Assembly: GCA_031761405.1 (NCBI GenBank)
Contig: JASEVX010000001.1
Location: 47,601,102-47,665,101, forward strand
Origin: Serripes groenlandicus
Lineage: Eukaryota; Mollusca; Bivalvia; Cardiida; Cardiidae
Length of the DNA stretch: 64,000 bases
Direction of reading: 5' to 3'
The notes beneath the pieces were generated by a model that saw only the letters and a list, made by a program, of their open reading frames with translations, had not been told where the DNA came from and did no database searches. A program made the position numbers and the translations under genes. This document shows positions 30,170 through 41,170 of this stretch, piece by piece; position 1 is the stretch's first letter; the number at the start of each line of letters is the position of its first letter.

Positions 30170-30670
30170 TCAGTGCAATTTTTAGTCAGTTGCAGCGAAT
30201 TTTGACGCATCTGTAGCAGACTTTTTTTAGAAGAAGAAGACAAGAAGAGATATGATCAAGATGAGCAATTTCTCCTTTTGCCAGAATGTTTTCAAGTCTT
30301 TTCAATATGTATAGTTGTATAATACTGCACATATTGGTTGGTCTGTCAGTAAGTAGACCAAATCTTGTCCAATTAATAACTGGATAATGATTTGACCTAC
30401 AGTACTCACTTGGCAGAGGGGCTAGGCATGACCAGTAGATGTCCCATATTGATTTCGAGGTCATCTGTTCAAGGGTCAAGGTCATTGACCTTTGAATACA
30501 AAATGCTTCTCTGATTGATAACTGTAGAACTCTGCAGGAAGATTGGACTTGAACAGTCAATTTTGAGGCCATCCTGACAAAGGTCAAGGTCATGATCACA
30601 AAAAGCTTGTCCAATTGATAACTGCAGAATGCTTGCCCTAAGGTCTCTTATACAGCAGGGAGGTAGGGCA
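30170..30670 (+). repeat. worn PBM part and AGGTCA-rich tandem remnant
   Basis: 30,190-30,320 keeps PBM motifs (gacgcatctgtagcagac, gagcaatttctccttttgcc). 30,340-30,670 has two units with gtccaattgataactg and aaggtcaaggtcat, resembling a decayed HEL-type core. No coding. Confidence 0.45.
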
Positions 30671-30671
30671 T

Positions 30672-30785
30672 GGCCAGTAGATGACTATTGATTTGGAGGT
30701 TAATTGGTCGTCCAGTAGATGACTATTGACTTGGAGGTTAATTGGTCGTCCAGTAGATGACTATTGACTTGGAGGTTAATTGGTC
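30672..30785 (+). repeat. 38-bp minisatellite, three copies
   Basis: The unit ccagtagatgactattgact and following 18 bases begins at 30,674, 30,712 and 30,750. The units are nearly identical, so the expansion is recent. Confidence 0.9.
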
Positions 30786-30924
30786 AAAGTAACAATGACC
30801 TTAAACATGTTCCTAACAATGTGTCAATCAGTTGACAAACATCTCATGAGTTTGCAGATTTTCTCCTGGATGTATTAAAGTTGTCCACTGAAGATTTGTT
30901 ATATATGAGGGAAAAAGTAAGCTG

Positions 30925-31012
30925 TGTAACATACCTTGGTTGTGCAGTGGTCTACTAGCATCCAACATGTAAGTAGGAGACCAGGATTTGATTCCCAGTC
31001 AGGTCTTTGATA
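30925..31012 (+). mobile_element. SINE head fragment
   Basis: ggttgtgcagtggtctac (A-box-like) and ggatttgattccc (worn B-box) at normal tRNA spacing. The SINE body is absent. Confidence 0.5.
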
Positions 31013-31077
31013 ACAATGTGACATAGGAAAAAATGCTAATAGTGAGCAATTGCTACTATTTCCATGATATTTACAAC

Positions 31078-32013
31078 TTTTTAGCTCACCTGAGCTTTGC
31101 TCAAGGTGAGTTATTTTGATCGCCTTTTGTCCGTCGTCCGTCGTGCGTCAACTTCTTCTCCTCAGTAACCAGTGGGTCAATTGGGATGAAACTTCACAGA
31201 AAGCATCCTCTCAATGACCTCACCAGATTTCCTTCAATTTTTTGGGATCCATGCAGAATTCTGGTTTCCATGGCAACGAAATGATAAAAACTTTAAAATT
31301 CTTCTTCTCCCAAACTGGTTGGCAGATTTTCAAAAAAAATTGTAGAAATGTTCCTTGGATGACCCTCTATCAGACTCCTTCAAGCCATGTTGATTGGTTG
31401 AAAAACGTGGCCGCCAGGGGGGGTGGGGGGGGGGGGGGGGCAGGACTATTTTGCCTTATATGGCTATAGTGAAAACTTAAAAAATCTTCTCCTCCTAAAG
31501 TGTCAGGTCGATTTTCGAATAATTTTGTAGAAATGTTCCTTGGATGACCCTCTATCAGATTCCTTCAAGCCATGCTGATTGGTCGAAAAACATTGCCGCC
31601 AGGGTGTGGGGCTATTTTGCCTTATATGGCTATAGTGAAAACTTAAAAAATCTTCTCCTCCAAAAGTGTGAGGCCGATTTTCAAATAATTTTGTAGAAAT
31701 GTTCCTTGGATGACCCTCTATCAGATTTTTCAAGCCATGTTGATTGGTCGAAAAACATGGTCGCCAGGGGGGGGCGGGGCTATTTTGCCTTAAATGGCTA
31801 TAATAAAAACTTAAAACATCTTCTCCTCCAAAAGTGTCAGGCCGATTTTCAAATAATTTTCTAGAAATGTTCCTAGGGTGACCCTCTATCAGATTCCTCC
31901 AAGCCAAGTTGATTGGTCGGAAACTATGGCCACCAGGGGGCGGGGCTTATATAGCTAAAGTGAAAAAAAAAAAAATCAGGTGAGCGATCCAGGGCCATCA
32001 TGGCCCTCTTGTT
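31078..32013 (+). mobile_element. HEL-A copy 1 (AGCTCACCTGAGC family)
   Basis: The 5' end is tttagctcacctgagctttg, with a stem formed by gctcacct.. and aggtgagt. The module gtccgtcgtgcgtcaacttc and acttcacagaaagcatcctc follows. Core monomers of about 165-168 bp each carry atgttgattggtcg, acatggccgcc, GGGGCGGGGC and cttatatggctatag. The 3' end is tcaggtgagcgatccagggc, hairpin gggccatcatggccc, tcttgttt. GCTCACCTG/CAGGTGAGC is the subterminal inverted repeat. The PBM-like flanks show it landed in an old PBM. Confidence 0.85.
31411..31440 (+). repeat. poly-G tract inside a HEL-A monomer
   Basis: The normal cagggggcgggg box is expanded to two adjoining G runs of 7 and 15 or more. A similar run lies at 36,357-36,373. 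Confidence 0.85.
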
Positions 32014-32407
32014 TCAACAATTATTCATTTTCAGAGATTTTACTAAATTTTTGCACAAATGTTTTAATGGTTGTCTGCTTTCTATGGAATAGGGTTAATT
32101 TTGACAACATAAGAGGGGTGCAACAAAACCCGTTTTCGGAATAACATGGCTCATAAAAACATAATGGAAAGTGTATAGGTTGTTAAAAATAAAACAAGGG
32201 CTGCTTTGCCCCCTAATGTGAAATTAATGTTTTACAGATTGTCCATGCAACTTCTTGCAGAAAGAAATTGTTTTGTAATAACCTGTATGACCACAAACAG
32301 TCGCTTTTCTGACGTCTCTGTAGTAGACGTCTCTGTAGTAGACAACTTTTGCAACAATTTGTTCAACTATTCAACAACTATTCTTTTATTTATAGACGTT
32401 TTTAATA

Positions 32408-32684
32408 TTTTTGGCCGGATTGCTCTAGCAATTCCGGTCTTTAGTTTGGCGGTGTCTGCCCGTATGTTCGTCTGTCTGTCTGTCCGTCAACATTTTGGTT
32501 AAAGTTTCAGGTTGAGGCAAAATTGCAGCACTGGAAAGGGTTACAAACTTGAAACTTTGCCTGGAGGTAACCAGTAACAAGTTCTATTGATTTCTATGGT
32601 TACTTTGACCTTGACATTGGTTCGTTGATTTTCAAGGTCAAATTGCCGACAATCCGGCCTTACCGGCTTCAGCGGTTTCTTGTT
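32408..32684 (+). mobile_element. HEL-H: compact Helentron-like element (GGCCGGATTG)
   Basis: T-run, ggccggattgctctagcaat, gtctgtctgtctgtccgtc, no tandem core, a single tgaccttgac/aaggtcaaat region, then the inverse caatccggcc, hairpin ccggccttaccgg and tttcttgttt. At 277 bp it shows the minimum needed for this element plan. Confidence 0.75.
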
Positions 32685-33075
32685 TACTAGATGTTTTCAA
32701 AATTGTCTCATGAAGATTGAGATTGTATGTAATGAACTTAAGGTAGAATCAATGCCAAACTTGGAATGAGAAAAACAGGTTGGATAGAAATCGCACTTGA
32801 ATGCAGTATATCATACAGCTGTCAAGTAAATATAATTTATAATGTTATATCTGCTCGCTGTATTGATTTGTTCTCTCTTTGTAAATGTCAAACGTCTCTG
32901 TTTATTCCTCACGGTTTACTGTGCCCGCTAGCCTTGATTCAAGATGATAGCCTAAGAATGATTCTCTCTTGGTTGTGATAGAGCTTCATATTGTTAACCC
33001 TTTCCCATGTATAGATGCTTTCTGACGCATCTGTAGCAGACGTACTTTAAAAACCTTGTGACAAAAGGAGAATTT

Positions 33076-33595
33076 ATCACATAAATACCCTTATTTTCAA
33101 GTTGAGAACAAATCACGGAACAACGTTATCATACACGTGTGATAACAAAAACACGTCATACACATGACTACTGATGACGTCATTTTGACCTTTATCTTTA
33201 TTATGTTTATTGTTAAGTTGTTAAATTTTACCCATTGAAAAATGCAATAATACGTTATTTTGAATAAATAACGAGTCTTAATTGTTTAATACATTGTTTT
33301 TTTTTTTCTTCTTATTGAAAAATGATGAGGACTACTTTTTTATGCGGTGAATCACAAGTTCTTATGAAGAATATGTTATTCGGTCTTTGTTTTGATGTTG
33401 TCAATATTTTTCATTAAAACACACTGTTTAGGTGATAAAAAGAATCCATCACTCGTTTTTCTTTGGAGAAGATTTCTTAAATTCGTCTCGAAAAAGAGAG
33501 TTATTAACCTCGCCAAGAGGCTCGGTTAATAACCGTCATTTTCTAGACTCATTTAAGAAATCTTGATCTCCAAAGAAAACTCATGATGGATCCTA
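33076..33595. other. 0.5-kb insertion with a long foldback
   Basis: It is foreign to the PBM around it. It includes tgatgacgtcattttgac (CRE-like, near 33,173) and ends with the foldback annotated next. No terminal repeats identify its class. Confidence 0.5.
33444..33592. repeat. about 149-bp imperfect palindrome
   Basis: tccatcactcgtttttcttt pairs with aagaaaactcatgatgga; gatttcttaaat with atttaagaaatc; gttattaacc with ggttaataac. The loop is tcgccaagaggct. Confidence 0.8.
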
Positions 33596-33729
33596 TATTT
33601 CTCCATTTGCCACAATGTTTTCAACTTTTCTCAGTAATTTAACCTTCATTTATAGAGATTTTCTGTGTTTTTGCCTAGATATTTTCAAAGTCGTCTGCTG
33701 CAGATTTGTTGTATGTTGGAAAGGGTTAA

Positions 33730-34057
33730 GAATTATTTCTTATGCCTTGTTTAGGAAGCAGTCTGCTTGTCAAATTAAAATAGTCCATGGTCTGTTATCT
33801 ATTTACCTGATATGACATTTGATTGTCTGCTTTGAAAACATACGGATGGAAAGTTTGTGGTATCGTGAAAATTACAAAAATTATTTTGGTACAGAATTAT
33901 TTCTTTTGCCTTGTTTAGGAAGCAGTCTGCATGTCAAATTAAAATAGTCCATGGTCTGTTATCTATTTACCTGATATGACATTTGATTGTCTGCTTTGAA
34001 AACATACAGATGGAAAGTTTGTGGTATCGTGAAAATTACAAAAATTATTTTGGTACA
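33730..34057 (+). repeat. 164-bp tandem duplication
   Basis: gaattatttctt(a/t)tgccttg begins at 33,730 and 33,894 and the units are almost identical to their ends (ttattttggtacaga). A 97-residue open frame in the second unit and its flank resembles nothing known. Confidence 0.9.
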
Positions 34058-34276
34058 GAGTTTTACCTTGAGTTTGAATTTGGTAAAAGACTGTTGAGGG
34101 GTCTCATAATTGGAATCCTGGCTTGCCTTACATTCTCTAAGATGATTGATGTATGTCATCGCACACAGCATCAATTATCTTCAGCACAGGGATTAAGTAT
34201 TGGGAGAAGCAGCCTGTTGAGAGGACAGGAGAAATTGCTTATAATGCGCCATTCCTCCTTTTCTGACAGCCTTTAA

Positions 34277-34499
34277 CCCTTTCCCTCATATAGACGCTTT
34301 CTGACGCCTCTGCAGCAGACGGCTTTTTGAAAACATAGTGACAAAAGAAGAAATTGCACAAAACGTGCAATTTCTCCTTTTGCCACAATGTTTTCCACTT
34401 TTTGTCATAGGTTATCCATTCAATTATTGAGATTTTCTATGTTTTGACAAAATACGTTCAAAAGTCGTCTGCTGCAGAATTGTCGTATGAGGGAAAGGG
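34277..34499 (-). mobile_element. PBM, minus orientation
   Basis: TTAA at 34,273-34,276 and 34,500-34,503. Intact ends and perfect hairpin gaaattgcacaaaacgtgca. It is one of the best preserved copies. Confidence 0.92.
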
Positions 34500-34694
34500 T
34501 TAAAGCTATATTCATCATGTATGGTGAATATTTTTTCAAGAACATTTTTGAAAATGGATGACTCTAAAAACAAGCGTACGCGTATCAAATAAAGGGAAAG
34601 ACTGGAGTAGGACTGGAAGTGTCTGATAGTGACGTATCAATATTATTAGATAAGATTCATATTTAAGCTCACTCTTGTTACAAAGCTTTATTTG

Positions 34695-34780
34695 TATGTT
34701 CTTTTGAGCTCACCTGAGCATAAAGTATTTGTGGAGCTATTGTGATCATTCACCCTTTATTGTTGTTGTCCTCATTTCTG
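34695..34780 (+). repeat. HEL-A 5'-end fragment
   Basis: gagctcacctgagcataaag and ggagctattgtgatcattca correspond to the HEL-A start; no core follows. Confidence 0.55.
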
Positions 34781-34823
34781 TCCTCCTTTTCACATTTTCC
34801 TACAAAGAACTTGTCTCCCTTAA

Positions 34824-35049
34824 CCCTTTCCCTCATACGACAATTCTGCAGCAGACGACTTTGAACATATTTTGTCAAAACATAGAAAATCTCCATAATT
34901 GAATGGATAACCTACGACTAAAAGTTGAAAACATTGTGGAAAAAGGAGAAATTGCACGTTTTGTGCAATTTCTTCATTTGTCACTTTGTTTTCAAAAAGC
35001 TGTGTGCTGCAGAGGCAGGCGTCAGAAAGCGTCTATATGAGGGAAAGGG
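34824..35049 (+). mobile_element. PBM, plus orientation, sharing a TTAA with the next
   Basis: TTAA at 34,820-34,823 and 35,050-35,053. Hairpin gaaattgcacgttttgtgca. The right arm has a small duplication (ggcaggcgtcag). The next PBM starts immediately after the single shared TTAA. Confidence 0.92.
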
Positions 35050-35214
35050 TTAACCCTTTCGCTCATACGACAATTCTGCAGCAGACGACTTTGAACATAT
35101 TTTGTCAACAAATTGAAAATCTCTTTAATTGAATGGATAACCTATGACTAAAAGTGGAAAGCATTGTGGCAAAAGGAGAAATTGCTCGTTTTGAGCAATA
35201 TCTTCATTTGTCAC

Positions 35215-36004
35215 TATTTTTAGCTCACCTGAGCTTTGCTCAAGGTGAGTTATTGTGATCGCCTTTTGTCCGGCGTCCGTCGTCCGTCGTGCGTCAACTT
35301 CTTCTCCTCAGTAACCAGTGGGTCAATTTGGATGAAACTTCACAGAAAGCATCCTCTCAATGACCTCACCAGAATTCCTTCAAATTTTTGGGATCCATGC
35401 AAAATTCTGGTTTCCATGGCAACGAAACCGAAAAAACTTCAAAATTCTTCTTCTCCCGAATTGGTTGGCAGATTTTCAAATAATTTTGTAGAAATGTTCC
35501 TTGGATGACCCTCTATCAGATTCCTTCAAGCCGTGTTGATTGGTTGAAAAACATGGCCGCCAGGGGGGGGCGGGGCTATTTTGCCTTATATGGCTATAGT
35601 GAAAACTTAAAAAATCTTCTCCTCCGAAAGTGTAAGGCCGATTTTAAAATAATTTTGTAGAATTGTTCCTTGGGTGACCCTCTATCAGATTCCTTCAAGC
35701 CATGTTGATTGGTCGAAAAAGATGGCCGCCAGGGGGGGGCGGGGCTCTTTTGCCTTATATGGCTATAGTGCAAACTTAAAAAATCTTCTCCTCCAAAAGT
35801 GTCAGGCTGATTTTCAAATAATTTTGTAGAAATGTTCCTTGGGTGATCCTCTATCAGATTCCTTCAAGCCATGTTGATTGGTCGAAAAACATGGCCGCCA
35901 GGGGGCGGGGCTATTTTGCCTTTTATGGCTGTAATGAAAACTTAAAAAATCTTCTCCTCCATAAGTGTCAGGCCGATTTTCAAATAATTTTGTAGAAATG
36001 TTCC
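35215..36004 (+). mobile_element. HEL-A copy 2, first unit of a 794-bp duplication
   Basis: It starts tttttagctcacctgagc, has the 5' module and about four monomers, and stops abruptly inside a monomer (gaaatgttcct). There the host bases cactattttt reappear and the element begins again. Confidence 0.85.
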
Positions 36005-36010
36005 TCACTA

Positions 36011-36777
36011 TTTTTAGCTCACCTGAGCTTTGCTCAAGGTGAGTTATTGTGATCGCCTTTTGTCCGGCGTCCGTCGTCCGTCGTGCGTCAACTTCTTCTC
36101 CTCAGTAACCAGTGGGTCAATTTGGATGAAACTTCACAGAAAGCATCCTCTTAATGACCTCACCAGAATTCCTTCAAATTTTAGGGATCCATGCAGAATT
36201 CTGGTTTCCATGGCAACGAAACGAAAAAAACTTCAAAATTCTTCTTCTCCCAAACTGGTTGGCAGATTTTCAAATAATTTTGTAGAAATGTTCCTTGGGT
36301 GACTCTCCATCGGATTCCTTCAAGCCATGTTGATTGGTCGAAAAACATGACCGCCAGGGGGGGGGGGGGGGGGCAGGGCTATTTTGCCTTATATGGCTAT
36401 AGTGCAAACTTAAAAAATCTTCTTCTCGTGTCGGCCCGATTTTCAAATAATTTTGTAGAAATGTTCCTTGGATGACCCACTTTCAGATTCCTTCAAGCCA
36501 TGTTGATTAGTCATAAAACATGGCCGCCAGTAGGCAGGGCTATTTTGCATTATATGGCTATAGTGAAAACTTAAAAAATCTTCTCCTCCAAAAGTATCTG
36601 GCCGATTTTCAAATAATTTTGTAGAAATGTTCCTAGGGTGACACTCTATCAGATTCCTTCTAACCAAGTTGATTGGTCGGAAACTATGGCTGCCATGGGG
36701 CGAGGCTTATATAGCTAAAGTGAAAAATAAAATAAAAAATCAGGTGAGCGATTCAAGGGCCATCATGGCCCTCTTGT
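36011..36777 (+). mobile_element. HEL-A copy 3, second unit with complete 3' end
   Basis: A restart of the same element: tttttagctcacctgagc, 5' module, about three monomers, then aaatcaggtgagcgattcaa, hairpin gggccatcatggccc and tcttgt. Confidence 0.85.
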
Positions 36778-36837
36778 TTCAAAAAGCCGTCTGCTGCAGA
36801 GGCGTCAGAAAGTGTCTATATGAGGGTAAGGGTTAAC

Positions 36838-37060
36838 CAATGTTCCTTAGGTGGTCCTCATTCAAAATTGTTCAAAGAAAGGAATTCCATGGAATACTGG
36901 TTGTTATTCTTGTCTAAAAGTACTGGACCGATTTGTAAATAATTTGGCACAAATGATCCCAGTGTAACGTTCAAATTCTTCTTATCAATTGAAAATTATG
37001 GCCACCAGATGAGGGGTGGGTTTTCCTCATATGTATATAACAGCAATATATAGTGTATAT
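36838..37060 (+). repeat. worn HEL-A/B-type core
   Basis: aatgttccttaggtggtcct, ggaattccatggaatactgg, actggaccgatttg and aattatggccaccagatgag follow the monomer order at low identity. Confidence 0.5.
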
Positions 37061-37338
37061 TATAGTCAATGTACTAAAGGTCATCAGTATAAACCTGGGT
37101 CACACCAAACGATAACTACATCAGGCAAATATGAGACTTAAAAGTAGATTCCTTTATAATAAATTGACATTGAAGTTCTATTTAATAAGGTGTGTGATAT
37201 AAGATCATCATATAGTCCTGTTTTTTGTCTCGCTGCGACGAAGTTGCGAAAGCGAGACTAAGGTGTTGCTTTTCTGGCGACGGCGACGGCGTCAACTATT
37301 TGCGTTTAGCTCAACGTTAAAGTTACATTTTTTTAACT

Positions 37339-38929
37339 TTTTAGCTCACCTGAGCTTTGCTCAAGGTGAGTTATTGTGATCGCCTTTTGTCCGTCGTCCG
37401 TCGTGCGTCGTCCGTCGTCCGTCAACTTCTTCTCCTCAGTAACCAGTGGGTCAATTTGGATGAAACTTCACAGAAAGCATCCTCTGAATGACCTCACCAG
37501 AATTCCTTCAAATTTTTGGGATCCATGCAAAATTCTGGTTTCCATGGCAACGAAACCGAAAAAACTTCAAAATTCTTCTTCTCCCAAATTGGTTGGCAGA
37601 TTTTCAAATAATTTTGTAGAAATGTTCCTTGGATGACCCTCTATCAGATTCCTTCAAGCCGTGTTGATAGGTTGAAAAACATGGCTGCCAGGGGGGGCGG
37701 GGCTATTTTGCCTTATATGGCTATAGTGAAAACTTAAAAAATCTTCTCCTCCGAAAGTGTAAGGCCGATTTTCAAATAATTTTGTAGAAATGTTCCTTGG
37801 GTGACCCTCTATCAGATTCCTTCAAGCCATGTTGATTGGTCGAAAAACATGGCCGCCAGGGGGGGCGGGGCTATTTTGCCTTATATGGCTATAGTGCAAA
37901 CTTAAAAAATCTTCTCCTCCAAAAGTGTGAGGCCGATTTTCAAATAATTTTGTAGAAATGTTCCTTGGGTGATCCTCTATCAGATTCCTTCAAGCCATGT
38001 TGATTGGTCAAAAAACATGGCCGCCAGGGGGCGGGGGCTATTTTGCCTTATATGGCCAAAGTGAAAACTTAAAAAATCTTCAACATCTTCTCCTCAGTAA
38101 CCAGTGGGTCAATTGGGATGAAACTTCACAGAAAGCATCCTCTTAATGACCTCACCAGAATTCCTTCAAATTTTAGGGATCCATGCAGAATTCTGGTTTC
38201 CATGGCAACGAAACGAAAAAAACTTCAAAATTCTTCTTCTCCCAAACTGGTTGGCAGATTTTCAAATAATTTTGTAGAAATGTTCCTTGGATGACCCTCT
38301 ACCAGATTCCTTCAAGCCATGTTGATTGGTCAAAAAACACGGCCGCCAGGGGGGCGGGGCTATTTTGCCTTATATGGCTATAGTGAAAACTTAAAAAATC
38401 TTCTCCGAAAGTGTCAGGCTGATTTTCAAATGATTTTGTAGAAATGTTCCTTGGGTGACCCTCTATCAGATTCCTCCAAGCCATGTTGATTGGTCAAAAA
38501 ACATGGCCGCCAGGGGGGGCGGGGCTATTTTGCCTTATATGGCTATAGTGCAAACTTAAAAAATCTTCTTCTCCAAAAGTGTCGGCCTGATTTTCAAATA
38601 ATTTTGTGGAAATGTTCCTTGGATGACCCACTTTCAGATTCCTTCAAGCCATGTTGATTGGTAAAAAAACCATGGCCGCCAGTAGGCAGGGCTATTTTGC
38701 ATTATATGGCTATAGTGAAAACTTAAAAAATCTTCTCCTCCAAAAGTATCTGGCCGATTTTCAAATAATTTTGTAGAAATGTTCCTAGGGTGACCCTCTA
38801 TCAGATTCCTTCAAGCCAAGTTGATTGGTCGGAAACTATGGCTGCCAGGGGGCGAGGCTTATATAGCTAAAGTGAAAAAAAAATAAAAAATCAGGTGAGC
38901 GATTCAAGGGCCATCATGGCCCTCTTGTC
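37339..38929 (+). mobile_element. HEL-A copy 4, nested in HEL-I
   Basis: A complete 5' end, an extended gtccgtcgtccgtcgtgcgt module, about eight monomers and a complete 3' end. A second copy of the 5' module (aaccagtgggtcaattggga) is embedded at 38,097, so the array is compound. Confidence 0.88.
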
Positions 38930-39095
38930 TGAATAAGTACTGGTACTAGGGCTTTCATTTTTTCGAATGTAGTTACATCTTATACCCTTCTTTGCATTGT
39001 ATGCTAAAGATACTGAGTGTGACCATATTTTTGGGGTAAAAAACATGATTTTGGTGGTTTTTGGTTGACTTTGAGAATTGGTCATAACATCCTCA

Positions 39096-40523
39096 TTTTT
39101 AGCTCACCTGTGCACGAAGTGCTCAGGGTGAGTTATTGTGATCGCCCTATGTCCGGCGTCCGTTGTCCGTCGTCCGTCAACATTTTCTCCTCTGTAACCG
39201 GTGGGTCAACTGGGATGAAACTTCACAGAAAGCATCCTCTCAATGTCCTCACCAGAATTCCTTAACATTTTTGGGATCCATGCAGAATTCTGGTTTCCAT
39301 GGCAACGAAATGAAAAAAACTTCAAAATTCTTAAAAAATCTTCTCCTCCGAAAGTGTCAGGCCGATTTTCAAATTATTTTGTAGAAATGATCCTTGGGTG
39401 ACCCTCTATCAGATTCCTTCAAGCCATGTTGATTAGTTGAAAAACATGGCCGCCAGGGGTGGGGGGGCTATTTTGCCTTATATGGCTATAGTGCAAACTT
39501 AAAAAATATTCTCCTCCAAAAGTGTCAGGCCAATTTTCAAATAATTTTGTAGAAATGTTCCTTGGGTGACCCTCTATCAGATTCCTTCAAGCCATGTTGA
39601 TTGGTTGAAAAACATGGCCGCCAGGGGGCGGGGCTATTTTGCCTTTTATGGTTATAGTGAAAACTTAAAAAATCTTCAACATCTTCTGCTCAGTAACCAG
39701 TGGGTCAATTGGGATGAAACTTCACAGAAAGCATCCTCTCAATGACCTCACCAGAATTCCTTCAAATTATTGGGATCCATGCAGAATTCTGGTTTCCATG
39801 GCAACGAAACGAAAAAAACTTCAAAATTCTTCTCCTCCCAAATTGGTTGGCAGATTTTGAACTTATTTTGTAGAAATGTTCCTTGGGTGACTCTCTATCA
39901 GATTCCTTGAAGCCATGTTGATTGGTCGAAAAACATGGCCGCCAGGGGGGCGGGGCTTTTTTGCCTTAATTACGGCTATAGTGAAAACTTAAAAAATCTT
40001 TTTCTCCAAAAGTGTCAGGCTGATTTTCAAATAATTTTGTAGAAATGTTCCTTGGATGACCCTCTATCAGATTCCTTTAAGCCATGTTGATTGGTCAAAA
40101 ATTATGGCCGCCAGGGGCGGGGGGCTATTTTGCCGTATATAGCTATAGTGCAAACTTAAAAAATCTTCTTCTCCAAAAGTGTCAGGCCGATTTTCAAATA
40201 ATTTTGTAGAAATGTTCCTTGGATGACCCTCTATCAGATTCCTTCAAGGCATGTTGATTGGTCAAAAAACATGGCCACAAGGGGTCGGGGCTATTTTGCC
40301 TTTTATGGCTATAGTGAAAACTTTAAAAATCTTCTCCTCCAAAAGTGTCAGGCCGATTTTCAAATAATTTTGTAGAAATGTTCCTAGGGTGACCCTCTAT
40401 CAGATTCCTTCAAGCCAAGTCGATTGGTTGGAAACTATGTCCGCCAGATGGCGGGGCTTATATAGCTAAAGTGAAAAAAAAAATCAGGTGAGCGATTCCA
40501 GGGCCATCATGGCCCTCTTGTTT
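39096..40523 (+). mobile_element. HEL-A copy 5, nested in HEL-I
   Basis: The 5' variant is agctcacctgtgcacgaagt. Several monomers, an embedded second 5' module near 39,697, and 3' end aaaatcaggtgagcgattcc then the hairpin and tcttgttt. Confidence 0.88.
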
Positions 40524-41170
40524 GTTAGATTGATTTCAAATTTTGCACACATATTTCATAAATTAAGTACTTCAACATATTAAACAGGTTTTTGGGTCAA
40601 ACACTTTGATTTTTTTCTTTTTCATTTCTTGGATTTTTCAATTTTGCGTTAAGCTCAACGTTAAAGTTTTGATTTTTTTTTTTTCCTTTTCTCAATAAGT
40701 ACTGGTACTAGGGCTTTCATATTTGGAATATAGTGACATCAAATACCCTTCTGCACATTGTATGCTGATGATGCTGAGTGTGACCTTTTTTGGGGGTAAA
40801 ACACTTGATTTTTTGTGGATTTTGAGAAATGGACATAGCTACTTCATATTTTGTTGGATTAATTTCAAATTTTGAACACACATTTCATAAATAAAGTACT
40901 TCAACATATCAAACAGGTTTCGGGGTAAAACGTTTGTATTTTGTTATTTTTTTGAATTTCTTGTATTTTTGAACCTTGCGTATAGGTCAATTTTTTTTTT
41001 TTGAATTTCTTGTATATTTTAACTTTGTATTTTTTTTTTTGAATTTCTTGTTTAAAAGCCATTGTGTTTAGCTGAAAGTTAAAGTTTTGTTATTTTACTT
41101 TTTGTCTTTTACACTTGCATTGATAGTCAAAGCAGGGGACAGCGAGACATTTAATTACGCATAATTCTTG

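Larger units (their letters stand above)
32998..33725 (-). mobile_element. PBM split by a 0.5-kb insertion
   Basis: TTAA at 32,994-32,997 and 33,726-33,729. The left part runs cctttcccatg... to gacaaaaggagaattta; the right part resumes near 33,596 with atttctccatttgccacaat and ends ttgtatgttggaaaggg. Confidence 0.75.
35054..36832 (+). mobile_element. PBM split by duplicated HEL-A sequence
   Basis: The left part ends atcttcatttgtcactat at about 35,216. The right part resumes at 36,778 with tcaaaaagccgtctgctgc and ends TATGAGGGTAAGGG, then TTAA at 36,833-36,836. Confidence 0.88.
37221..41170 (+). mobile_element. HEL-I: GTCTCGCTG element hosting two HEL-A elements
   Basis: Start ttttttgtctcgctgcgacg with stem gtctcgct..agcgagac and ggcgacggcgacggcgtc. 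The core includes gctcaacgttaaag and aataagtactggtactaggg, repeated at 38,933 and 40,690. The 3' end is acagcgagacatttaattac then gcataattcttgtg. Two HEL-A elements interrupt it at 37,339 and 39,096; without them it would be about 0.9 kb. Confidence 0.75.

Noticed and set aside
30186..30614. 142-codon minus-strand frame as a gene
   Set aside because: It spans a worn PBM and an AGGTCA-rich tandem remnant; composition follows the repeats and no motif is recognised.
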